A stretch of DNA of 64,000 bases from Hydrogenophaga flava NBRC 102514 (GTDB lineage: Bacteria > Pseudomonadota > Gammaproteobacteria > Burkholderiales > Burkholderiaceae_C), in NCBI RefSeq assembly GCF_001571145.1, contig NZ_BCTF01000007.1, forward strand, positions 1 to 64,000. The letters run 5' to 3'. The notes beneath the pieces were generated by a model. That model did not search any database. It saw nothing but the letters and a program-made list of their open reading frames with translations, and had not been told where the DNA came from. Of this stretch, positions 10,801 through 18,100 are shown in pieces. A program made the translations under genes and the position numbers. Within the stretch, counting starts at the first letter, position 1. Each line of letters starts with the position of its first letter.

Positions 10801-11080
10801 GGTGGGGGCCACCGAGGACGCTGATGCGTTCGGTCTTGACTATGCCATCGAGCATCCGGAGACTGGCCTCTTCGCAATTGGTATCGAGTGCGATTCCCCA
10901 CGCCACCCATTGCTACAGCACGCCCGAGCACGTGAGGTTTGGCGACCTCAGGTTCTGGGAAGGTCGTTGCCTTATCTGCACCGAGTCTCCTGCCACGGGT
11001 GGTACCACGACGGGGAGCAAGAACGCGGGAGACTTCTCTATGCCGTCAAGAAGGCGCTCGATGTGAGGCACGCTTCATGA
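4805..11080 (+). CDS. Zinc-ribbon/pseudokinase/SF1 helicase/nuclease fusion
   Basis: A 2,091-aa multidomain protein. Residues 1-75 hold two zinc-ribbon-like cysteine clusters (CPSC...C...C and CANGH...CSVC). Residues about 107-360 have a protein-kinase fold: HRDIRPGT near 224, GGFGSAR near 246, TAPEA near 270. The ATP-binding lysine is not evident, the catalytic-loop Asn is Thr and the DFG Asp is Gly, so it is probably a pseudokinase. A long middle region leads to a COG1112/UPF1-like helicase: Walker A GPPGTGKS near 973, DEAS near 1637, QIHYRSSY, and VAVTRSRKK. The C-terminus (about 1980-2085) resembles an MTES_1575/Vsr-type nuclease (DYAIEH...GIECDSP). Kinase-helicase-nuclease combinations recall Mokosh defence, though the neighbours differ. 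Confidence 0.85.
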   Translation: MTDLVRYCPSCHTERSLHEISCEGEVSGHQCNWPLLEVQITPAGWRPVEVVPAESAPTATPSNGAICANGHPLDVGDFLCSVCGAEAAGGEQSTGVGESSATATSETVIAGWRVLRQISSTAGRRDRYFVEEDGSERFGILTLYHHGWEPDPAVYEALKRVSLEHVPQVLATGRWEDRAFEVTEELAGGTLADLGIVATDYAGVRRIAYELGKALDALSEVGLRHRDIRPGTLLVRNRDPVDLVIGGFGSARLSEYDLDIVSPLEVTRYTAPEAVAGGVAAASDWWSLGIVLLEQITSGRCFEGIEQQAFLIHVLANGVPIPRDIPAEVALLLRGLLARDRHKRWRWKEVQAWLEGHAPDAPESGGENAGAGDGPALALGGKQFRTLSSYALAAASAAVWDEARDQLVRGVVTDWIQAKGASAKLVAGLRRIAKDESVTDDWRLLVALKVLNPDMPPVMRGAIVGPKWLLESPLEGYSLVTGPVPDLLHELDQDNWLLRLKLRATAVRERADHLAIDLDEDTLRIYLLVTSRARLSAEWDSRRRVFPDSEHLGLLNLLERRSLSEEDLIVVLSAAPSQLRSCDAIVEEARQLALAGAVTTFDVTAAADMVTWPRGEILEASAERVEGFARCSYAMVNEWADRFRLEKRMPLAQALVLLSVPKEQWQEPHRQQYFSHLLSFFEKKVVTTVMRGPLVRMTIGKSTARVDLRELHTRRMDAGGLLDHLLKRNATALLLDPEALDPLGTTAYRLQALDRQSQLYKRDTGIDGLYLGFPFLLTKEAKSGARTRIAPVLLWPVRVHHEVGARTNVQLSFDNDREEVRLNPALESLVGQETVKRWASVAEEILGRSALRAADVVDAFGALATPRSRELTALPGPKVEVPARGMELECAGVLFHMTFMGQAIGEEIRQLRAMPPSGTGLETALRLKAIETEALPLPVRPKEVDRYFTVSSDPSQEDAVLRARTAPGLLVEGPPGTGKSQTIVNMVGDSIGRGKSILIVCQKHAALEVVHKRLVAEGLGERIVMVNDVNKDREPIIRAVREQLESLARRLSDNAPQIARRREATAARIESNEAALDKHHSALHQVNESVGLSYRVLLGELIELEQAGVVPEVPALRAMLQRLNIGQLAMLEEEVAPVVRHWLPAKFEGSALAQLQPFAADLATLNDFREAFENLEKAEDARHQVLTTRLASFEVEDPKPHRTWLSSYGSEFLEMRDEERVLLAKWLELFRHTKEGELPGLKSIDELKKLRGALSACRVQDYDKKLSPVMCRVPKDKLEKLRVLTTEALEPLGFFAKLNVFRMMRKGKVTKFLQSIGDVGSADRMVSLLAAVKLEQSWRSLRKAVDEAHARLSLPGLESDAGPTLLSTVSKTLAELQAVASQAAHLQAAPWSERMDKAALSNTRDAFLKLYAEFDAAFARHQVRTDSLVALGSLTPWMQPTWAQECRQAVLKNEGNGQRVQPIVAAKPSLAAYQLFRGRAAQMSEQALQALALLRSKEGQFQSFSLGDLEDVVRRVLGREARLAWKQVMEQSTPELAMERRELASKVQVLEQLDQDMRVLNRQLLQVNFDLAGVRPLREWEDFTRLRGQRARRLREFIELGAGLGLMKLRSVWMMNPDVASRVLPLKAGLFDTVIYDEASQMPVEFALPTLFRGKVTVVSGDEKQMPPTTFFASKVESDEAHTFDGELPDEDATSEEKDAFEENWNRREIKDCPDLLQLARANLPNTRLQIHYRSSYRELIDYSNAAFYANDLSVPVRHPRDIVRAAKPIEMVRVDGVYEEQTNPEEARRVVDIVAQLWSTPLGQRPSVGIVTFNRKQAELIEDGLEARAEADAAFRTAYSQESERYEDGEDMSVFVKNVENVQGDERDVIVFSSTFGRNAQGSFLRFFGVLGQKGGERRLNVAVTRSRKKVYMVTSMPIPEISDLLSTRRAPASPRDYLQGYMEYARLVSSGEFESAKSLLGRITLRRDVKGVTSYSSGSDDAFYRSVGDFLRSLGHQVGATEDADAFGLDYAIEHPETGLFAIGIECDSPRHPLLQHARAREVWRPQVLGRSLPYLHRVSCHGWYHDGEQERGRLLYAVKKALDVRHAS

Positions 11081-12411
11081 GTGGACCCAAAGTAGTCAGA
11101 GTCGTAACCCGCGAAGAATTGGTCGCTGCTGGCGAGTCCCTCCTTCACAGGCTCGACGAAGCGCTATCGGAGTGGGAGCGAACTTGCGCGGCACTTGGCG
11201 TCAGTCCTACCGACCAGAAGTCTTGCAAGGACCGTCGTGATGAACTGGAGAAGATGCTGCGCGCAGACAAGTTTGGAGAGTTCGGGCAGGCCGCGGTAGC
11301 TGAGATTGATTTTCTAGAGTCAGATGCGTCTCGTCGGCGAGAAAGAGCAGCTCAAGCGCGCGCTCAGGAGCGTGCCCGATTGGTGAGTGGCCGTGAGCTT
11401 GCGAGCGTGTTGTTACGCCAAGTGACCAATGACGCGCCCGAACGACCGGCATTGGAGCTGGCGGCTGCAGGGGAGCTCACATTGAAAGAGTTGGACGCAG
11501 TACTTGCACGAGCGAGACTGTCGATGTTCCGCCCGACAACAACGCAACTCAGCGCGACTCAGCAGACCCTAGCTGCACGCCTCGCCGGTAGCGAAAGCTC
11601 GATGGTTGATTTTGAAGAATGGCGTGAGAAGTTGGTGGGAGGTGCTTCGAGACTGGAAGCATTGCTTGCGCATATCTCGGAACTGGAGTTGCTGGGTGAG
11701 GCCAGTCGTGCAGACGAACTGCACAAGGAGGTCTTGACTGCTGCTGCCATTGAAGATGACGGTTTGCGAGGGATGCGCCTCGATTCGATGGTTGTCGCTC
11801 TCAAGAAGGCCAAAGATGATGTTGTGGCCCGTGAGCGGCTGCGCCGCCAGGTAGCTCTAGTCGCTGCAGAGTTAGAGCGCTTCAATGAAGCCGCCGAAGT
11901 CATTGCTGTCATGAGGGCTGCAGCCGCCGCCCCAGCGTCCGACCTCAGGAGGGTGCTTGAGGTCGCTGAGGAACAGCTTAGGGAATTTCAGCAAGCTCAG
12001 GTTGCTGCTGCACGGCGAAAGGCTGTACTCGACGGGCTACAGCAACTTGGCTATCAGGTTCACGAACAACTCTCAACCATAACAAGTAAGGGTGGCAGAT
12101 TGGTCGTGAGCAACCCAGCCACGGCAGGCTATGGGGTGGAGATTGCAGCTGGGGCCGGTCTGGAAAGGCTGCAGGTGAGAGCTGTAGCGTTTGACATGAA
12201 TCGAGATGCTGCCGGAGACATTCCGGCCGAGCAGCGCTGGTGTGATGACTTTGGAGCTTTGAGCGGGGTACTTAAGGCAATGGGTTCTAGCTTGATAGTA
12301 GAGAAGGCCCTGGGTGTGGGTGCAGTGCCTATGAAGCTAGCTGTATCCGCGCAGCCTGAAGGCGAGCGTCGCACATCGAATGCCCCCCTACATACTGGAC
12401 GCAAATCGTAG
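11077..12411 (+). CDS. Coiled-coil protein, last gene of operon
   Basis: A 444-aa protein beginning MSGPKVVRVVTREEL. The start is ATG 11077, which overlaps the stop of the helicase fusion (ATGA); an in-frame upstream extension to 10939 lies inside the helicase gene and is not used. Residues about 20-360 are almost continuous charged and Ala/Leu/Glu-rich helix, with heptad-like stretches suggesting long coiled coils. The last ~90 residues are more globular (GGRLVVSNPATAGYGVEI, GDIPAEQRWCDDF). I know no family for it. Overlap with the previous gene argues that it is a structural partner of the helicase. No catalytic motif is visible. Confidence 0.75.
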   Translation: MSGPKVVRVVTREELVAAGESLLHRLDEALSEWERTCAALGVSPTDQKSCKDRRDELEKMLRADKFGEFGQAAVAEIDFLESDASRRRERAAQARAQERARLVSGRELASVLLRQVTNDAPERPALELAAAGELTLKELDAVLARARLSMFRPTTTQLSATQQTLAARLAGSESSMVDFEEWREKLVGGASRLEALLAHISELELLGEASRADELHKEVLTAAAIEDDGLRGMRLDSMVVALKKAKDDVVARERLRRQVALVAAELERFNEAAEVIAVMRAAAAAPASDLRRVLEVAEEQLREFQQAQVAAARRKAVLDGLQQLGYQVHEQLSTITSKGGRLVVSNPATAGYGVEIAAGAGLERLQVRAVAFDMNRDAAGDIPAEQRWCDDFGALSGVLKAMGSSLIVEKALGVGAVPMKLAVSAQPEGERRTSNAPLHTGRKS

Positions 12412-12566
12412 GAAGTCTGAATGTGGTTTGCTGGCGCCCATAGGATGACAGCGCGACCTAGCCCAATCCAGGCGACCTACATTTCAAAAGACCAGATGCG
12501 TCCAGCGCTTAACAACCGCCCGCCAACGCGTTGCAAGCTATCGGTGGCTCATTTATTGGAGATAGT

Positions 12567-13925
12567 ATGGCTATAGTGGAAAGCGTGGACTTTGAAGATG
12601 CCCACCGTAGATTCCGACGGGTAGCGTTGCTTCATTCAGACCGACCGCCAATGGAGCAGTTTGAGACTACGCTTATCACGGGTCACAATGGCTCCCACAA
12701 GAGTACGCTGCTTAAGCAACTCGTAACTTCCTTAGTGGCACCTCGTAAACAAGACTTATTCTCGGAGCGCAACAGGCTCCTAAATCCGGATGCGCACCAA
12801 GTTTTTTGTCTTTCTGGCTCTGCTGCAGACAGATTCCCGTCAAAGGAACGTCCGCAAGGTATCCGCAGTGAATTCGATGTTCCCCATTACACCTATATAG
12901 GACAGCGAGTTGGCAACAACCTTTTGAGTCGAAAGGCCCCTCTTGAAACGATGCTCGCCTTTTCTTTACATCCGCGGGCTGAAAAGCGCTGTGGATGGAG
13001 CTTCTTTTCGGATGCTCATCGGCATGCTGGAATTATTCCGGCTTCAAGATACATCGTAGGCTTTAAGTCGGCCAATCGAGATACAAGAGCTTCGTTGGAA
13101 AATTTGGAGGAAAACCTCAGTGCGATTTCTCCTGAAACAGACGAAGTACGGTACGGCAGGCGGCCATTCCCGAACGTATCGTTTGCGATGGCAAGATGGT
13201 TACTAAAGGAATTCTCTCCTGAGGAGTTTTCCAATCTTCGAATTCTGCTTCAACAGCGCGCTCGCTTCGACATTGGACTTTCTACCCAGGGTGCTTATTG
13301 CGAAAGCACCACCCCCAATGTGCTGAGGCTAGGTCTTCTGTTGGACATTCTTCGTTTACAAGAGGTACATGTCCGTTCTCTATTAAACGACACGGAGTTC
13401 TCGGCGTTTGAACTAAGTTCCGGCGAGTACCATATGTTCTCGACCATTCTTGCGATAGGTTTTGGGCTTGATGAACAATCCGTCCTTCTGATGGATGAGC
13501 CTGAAAATAGCCTCCATCCACAATGGCAAAGGGACCTGATGGACACAGTGTTCAGTACATGCTCCAAGGTTATGCGCGATGGGCATGTAATTGTCTCCAC
13601 GCATTCCCCCCTCATCGTCGGTTCAGCGTCCCAGGGCAGCACGGTGGTAGACATGACGTTAGTAGAACCTCAATTGAGCGTGGTTTCGTACGGCGCGTCA
13701 TCGGATGAGCTTCTTTTGAATCAGTTTGGGGTTGGGTCAAGTCGAAACAAAGTTGTGGTTGATAGAGTGCAGTTAGCAGTTTCACTTGTCGAGCGTGGGG
13801 CATTTGACGCGCCTGAATTTTTGGCTCTGATTCCAGAGTTAATTAATATTCGAACTGCTCTTACCGAGGGCGACCCGATGGTTGAGGTGATTGATGCGCT
13901 CTTGGGAGGGGTTTCGAACAAATGA
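12567..13925 (+). CDS. ptuA: Septu defence ATPase PtuA
   Basis: A 452-aa ABC/SMC-like ATPase. Walker A is GHNGSHKST at about residue 39, the signature LSSGE near 285, Walker B with D-loop LLMDEPENSLHPQWQ near 306, and the H-loop STHSP follows. This is the PtuA layout, and the partner HNH gene overlaps its stop (ATGA), which defines Septu. The start is ATG 12567 with GGAG 6 bases upstream; a TTG at 12531 is less likely. In studied Septu systems PtuA forms a complex with the PtuB nuclease and restrains it until infection. The pair is more AT-rich than its neighbours, which suggests a separate acquisition. Confidence 0.88.
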   Translation: MAIVESVDFEDAHRRFRRVALLHSDRPPMEQFETTLITGHNGSHKSTLLKQLVTSLVAPRKQDLFSERNRLLNPDAHQVFCLSGSAADRFPSKERPQGIRSEFDVPHYTYIGQRVGNNLLSRKAPLETMLAFSLHPRAEKRCGWSFFSDAHRHAGIIPASRYIVGFKSANRDTRASLENLEENLSAISPETDEVRYGRRPFPNVSFAMARWLLKEFSPEEFSNLRILLQQRARFDIGLSTQGAYCESTTPNVLRLGLLLDILRLQEVHVRSLLNDTEFSAFELSSGEYHMFSTILAIGFGLDEQSVLLMDEPENSLHPQWQRDLMDTVFSTCSKVMRDGHVIVSTHSPLIVGSASQGSTVVDMTLVEPQLSVVSYGASSDELLLNQFGVGSSRNKVVVDRVQLAVSLVERGAFDAPEFLALIPELINIRTALTEGDPMVEVIDALLGGVSNK

Positions 13926-14632
13926 ATATTGGGTTCGAGCGCATAAATCCGGTTCCTCTTTATCTTGCGGGAACGACGCAGGCTTTACTCAACGCATACA
14001 CGTGGACGTCAAAGGCACGGATTGTCACTGATTTCAAAACTGAATTGAAGCGTAACCTCAGAACGTGTCAGTTCGGTCGTTGCTGCTTTTGCAGACGACT
14101 CCTTTACGACGATTATGCTGCTCAACTAGAGCATTTCGTCGACAAAGATTCATATCCCGAGCATCGTTTCGAGATTCGCAACCTAGCAGTTTCTTGTGGA
14201 ACATGCAATGTAAAGAAGAACGGGTACTTCTCAAAATGGATGGCTGGATACAGGCGGCTGACCAACAATCCTAACGCGATACGTATTCCGGTATTTTCAA
14301 TTCAACTTAATTCCGGTGCTCAGTTTCCCACCAATTCGGCAGATTTCAGATGGGTCAATCCATATGTTCATAATTACTCGGACCACATTGCCATAGCTCG
14401 TGGTTGGGTATTTACTTGGCATTCCCCTACAGGGCGAAGAACAGTCCGTGGACTCCGGCTGAACGATTTGGCAGAGGTTGAACTACGCGCACTGAAGGAG
14501 AAACTTGAAATGCGAGGAGGCATGCTCTCGATGCTTGTAGCATCTATGTCCGAACTGGAAGTGCATCGAGCACGAGACATCGCGAGGGTCGTTGCAAAAG
14601 TGATTACCCGTCGTCGTAACGCTCGGAATTAG
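13922..14632 (+). CDS. ptuB: Septu HNH nuclease PtuB
   Basis: A 236-aa HNH endonuclease. A zinc-knuckle cysteine pair (CCFC), the catalytic-region LEHFVDK and the second knuckle with Asn/Lys (SCGTCNVKKNGYF) span residues about 45-105, the same order as in PtuB and retron-associated HNH proteins. The rest has no obvious motif apart from a basic C-terminus. Translation is coupled to ptuA by a 4-base ATGA overlap. The expected role is cleavage of nucleic acid when PtuA is triggered by phage. The function call rests on gene pairing plus motifs. Confidence 0.87.
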   Translation: MNIGFERINPVPLYLAGTTQALLNAYTWTSKARIVTDFKTELKRNLRTCQFGRCCFCRRLLYDDYAAQLEHFVDKDSYPEHRFEIRNLAVSCGTCNVKKNGYFSKWMAGYRRLTNNPNAIRIPVFSIQLNSGAQFPTNSADFRWVNPYVHNYSDHIAIARGWVFTWHSPTGRRTVRGLRLNDLAEVELRALKEKLEMRGGMLSMLVASMSELEVHRARDIARVVAKVITRRRNARN

Positions 14633-14962
14633 TTGGGTCGATGCAGGGAATGGAAATAGCTTTCATTGACTGAGTCTGCTGTCAGTCATCTATGTCTTTG
14701 GGACGGCGCAAATATGCAAAGGCCTGCTACCAGGAGGTATCATGTTCCGCCAGGGGTCGCTAGCTTGAGTGACATCGAGAGCCTACTATGTCGAGTTCGT
14801 AAGAAGTCTCTTGAACTACGCGTTCTCAGTGATTTGCCCCTGTAGAGAGACCAAGCTCCTGTACTGCGGGTACATGAATCAATAACAGATAGCTTCAAAG
14901 GTATTTGTTGCTCTCAAACACGGTCGGCGAATAGAGTCACATTCAGATTGAAGGAGCGCTGA
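14633..14962. other. 330-base intergenic region, no gene seen
   Basis: No open frame of convincing length and no RNA gene was recognised. It holds only very short start-stop pairs. A terminator for ptuAB and a promoter for the small gene at 14963 would be expected here, but I see no clear hairpin with a T run. Confidence 0.4.
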
Positions 14963-15172
14963 ATGCTGGCCCCAGAGTGGATTTGTGATGACGGAACTGC
15001 CATCTCATTGGTGAGGATGAGCACTGCACACATTTTGAATGCGCGGGCCTACCTGCTGACTGGAACTGGACCGTACGGGTCGATGCTTCGCACCGAATGT
15101 TCTGGCTTCACCAACGCACAGTGGGTTCGCTTGTTTGAGGCAGAGATTCTGCGTCGCCTAAGAGCAGCGTAG
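14963..15172 (+). CDS. Small hypothetical protein, 69 aa
   Basis: A 69-aa frame with an AAGGAG ribosome binding site placed correctly before ATG 14963, which is the main reason to believe it. The sequence begins MLAPEWICDDGTAISLV and is rich in small, moderately hydrophobic residues without a signal peptide. It sits between Septu and the convergent STAND gene, whose stop is 17 bases beyond its end. Function unknown; it could be an accessory or inhibitor of either neighbour. Confidence 0.55.
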   Translation: MLAPEWICDDGTAISLVRMSTAHILNARAYLLTGTGPYGSMLRTECSGFTNAQWVRLFEAEILRRLRAA

Positions 15173-15188
15173 TCGGCCCTGCCTTGAA

Positions 15189-18100
15189 CTAGCTAGCGAT
15201 GCGTACGGAACGGAAGACCTCACTAAGTTGCACAGCAGCGGCGCGCCTGTCGCCCATGTCTACGAGCCTGTCGAGTGCACGCAATAGTTTCTGCGCCATC
15301 GCCAAGGGCATCGGCTGCTGCCGCTCGCTGAAGCGCTGAATCAGCCCAGACAGCCGGCCTGGAAGTTGCGTACCCCGCCATCCTGGAGGAGTTCCCTCTC
15401 CGACCAGAACGTAGTCAAGGTTGTCAACGAAATGCTGAACAGGGTAGTGCTCCAAGCTGCTTTCGCAAAGGCTCACCCAGGCGCGGGAAACCAAAGGGGC
15501 AGACCCGTGGGCGGAAAGTATTGGCTCAAAGACGGAAATCACAACTCCAACTTCGGTCCAGTCTCGGTTGGCGAAGCGAACCGCCCCTCCAGCGTACCCA
15601 AGGTCGGCGAAGAACAAGTGATTGACTATGGTGACGAAGTCCAGCTTAGAGTGTCCGTCGTGTCTGAAGTGTTCCCAGCCCCGATGGGTTAGAACGCGCT
15701 GCGCGACAGCAGTGAGCAAGGGTAAGGCGTTCCTGGGAATCTTTGGGCTGTCCATCACTTGACCAATCAGATGGGCTGTGAATGGCTGAGTGAGGTTGGT
15801 GAACGCCTCATCATTGGCGGTCATTGCCGGTTGAAGGAAACGTCGCATTCCTTCATCCAGAGACACCATCAGCGAAATCCGAGCCAAGAACTGATATAGA
15901 TGGTGACACCACTCAAAGTTGTTGGTTGCGAAGTCATCGTCAAGTTCTCGCCCGCTTCTCGCCCATGAAGGCGCGATTCGCTCGATGGTCCACTTGGCCA
16001 GGCCCTCGCACCAGTCAAGAAACATCGCCTCGTGTGCTTGGTTCGCCAGTGCGGCTTCAAAGGGGATGACCCGCAGTACCTTCTCGAGGAGTGAGGTGTC
16101 GACGTCCAATGGGTTGACACGCCACTCGGTATTGACGGTGCGGCCACGTCGCCCGCGTGCTTGAACAGCCTCGCCTTCGGGAATCGATATCCAGGGCTCA
16201 GGCCATGTGGGCATCGGGCTGGCCACAGGCTTTCCATCTTGCAGTCTTTGTAGTTCCTCGGTGACCGCCCCCTGAATTCGTACTTGGTACGGTTCTTCTG
16301 GTTCTCCATCTGGACCATACGGCACTTCCAAGAGCGCTAACGCTGTAGCCAGTCTTAGCGCTGCCCACGCGATGTCCGGATACCGCGGCCAGGCACCCAG
16401 TAAGGCGCCAAATGCCGCGACTGCGATTTCCTCGTAGGGATGGGCGCAAAGCTCCGTGAGGAAAGACTGCAGCGGCTTGACGTCATCATCGTCTCCAGCA
16501 ACCGCAAACAATGCCCCCAGCCCCTTGGCGGCGTAGAGCACCGGATGGTGCATGAGGTTCACGCTGCGGGTGAAAGAAGGTTGCTGGCCCTTCGGCGTCT
16601 GCGCAGCACGAGCGCACACTTCACCCGCCCATTGGAAGTGCGCCTCTGCCTTCTCAAGCAAGAGGATTGCAGCTACACCAGCAACGGCCGATTGCCGTTG
16701 GTATGCCAGCTCCGTGTGTATATGTCCAGTGGCGAAAAGGCCTTCGGAATCGAGTTCCTTTGCTGCTGTTGCAGCAGCTTCAAGCGTGAGTGACGCCTTC
16801 AGCTTGCCGTCGTCAAAGTAGGAGTGGGCCCAGTTCAGAAGAGGGAGGTAGCGCCCCATCTCGCTTTGTCGGGCTTGTATCGCCTGAATGTCCTTGCCCG
16901 TTGCCTTGGGATTCTCGTGGGAGATGACGACCTTGGATTCATCCGGGCTGAGCTCTGCGCGATAGTTCTCCTGCTTGCCTAACTCCACCCATATCTCTGC
17001 AGTTCTTGCGAGGTCAGAACGTATGCCAGCGTTCGTTCGTTGCTCAGCGTAGTCAAAGGGCAAGTCCCCCGAGAAGCCTTGGATGGCCGCAGCAGCTAAC
17101 CCACCTAGCTCTCCTCCTCTAAGCACCATAAGAGTGGCGAGCGAGCGGATTTCTGCACGGCGTACCGGTCTTTCATTGCCTTCCTTCACCGCCATGCCGT
17201 GAGGTTTGTCCTGCGGCTTGCTGAACCCGATAAGGTTCGCAATCTGCGACATGTCCTGCACTTGGCGCCGAATGTCCCAGTGCCAAAGGCGCTGATTCGT
17301 CGCAATAGGCAGAGTTGTCGCGGAGCTGTGCTGCTCCTGCAGAGCGATGGCAGCGGCAACAGCAAGGGCGCCCACGGACTGGTGCCCTTCCAAGACGGCT
17401 TTGAGGACGTCGTCAACCGGCGTGCCTTTCTCAAGTTCTCGGAACGCCCAAGCCTCAAGAGCCATCCAGCCTGAGTTGACGGTCGATGGCCCGAAATATC
17501 CACGTGCTCCCAAGTAGAGGCGGCTATCGCCCCAGAACACTTGCCTGCCCCACGGAAATTGCATGACGAGCGGGATAGGTGTTCCATCCTTCTCGTGCGA
17601 GAGCCGGTGCAGCTGGCGCCAAGACCGAGTGGCGTGGTTGGCTACCTCCCGAACCAGTCTTCTACCCTGGTCCGGTGCTTGCAGCAGTAGAGAGTGGAAA
17701 GGCTCCCTAGTAGGCGCCGAAGGGAAGAAAGAGTGTTGGTCGTCGATGGAGAGATGGTTCCATTCAAAGTGGCTGAAGCTGTTTGACACGAGGAAGTCGC
17801 GTCCTCGCAGCTCCTTCTTCACAATGACAGGAAGTCGCTTGCGGACTACGGAAAGCGTGAAGTCCGCCAACTCCTCTGGGCAAGCGCGCGAGAGAAATGG
17901 GGCATGTGTGAAAACGGACTGAACGGCCTGACGTGGCATTCGTTCTAGTCGGCGCAAATCGCGGAGGTACTGAGTGACCAAGAAGCGCTGGGTGAGCGAA
18001 GAGTTCAGCACCAAAGTGCGCAGCGCCGACTCGAGCTCGTCCAAGCCATCCCACCTGTCCTCAATCTCGGCCCAGACCCCGCGGTCCGTCGAGAACTCCC

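Noticed and set aside
12500-12540. attC-like sequence (GCTTAAC ... CGTTGC) before ptuA
   Set aside because: The 5' box fits RYYYAAC but the 3' box does not fit GTTRRRY, and the spacing is too short for an attC site.
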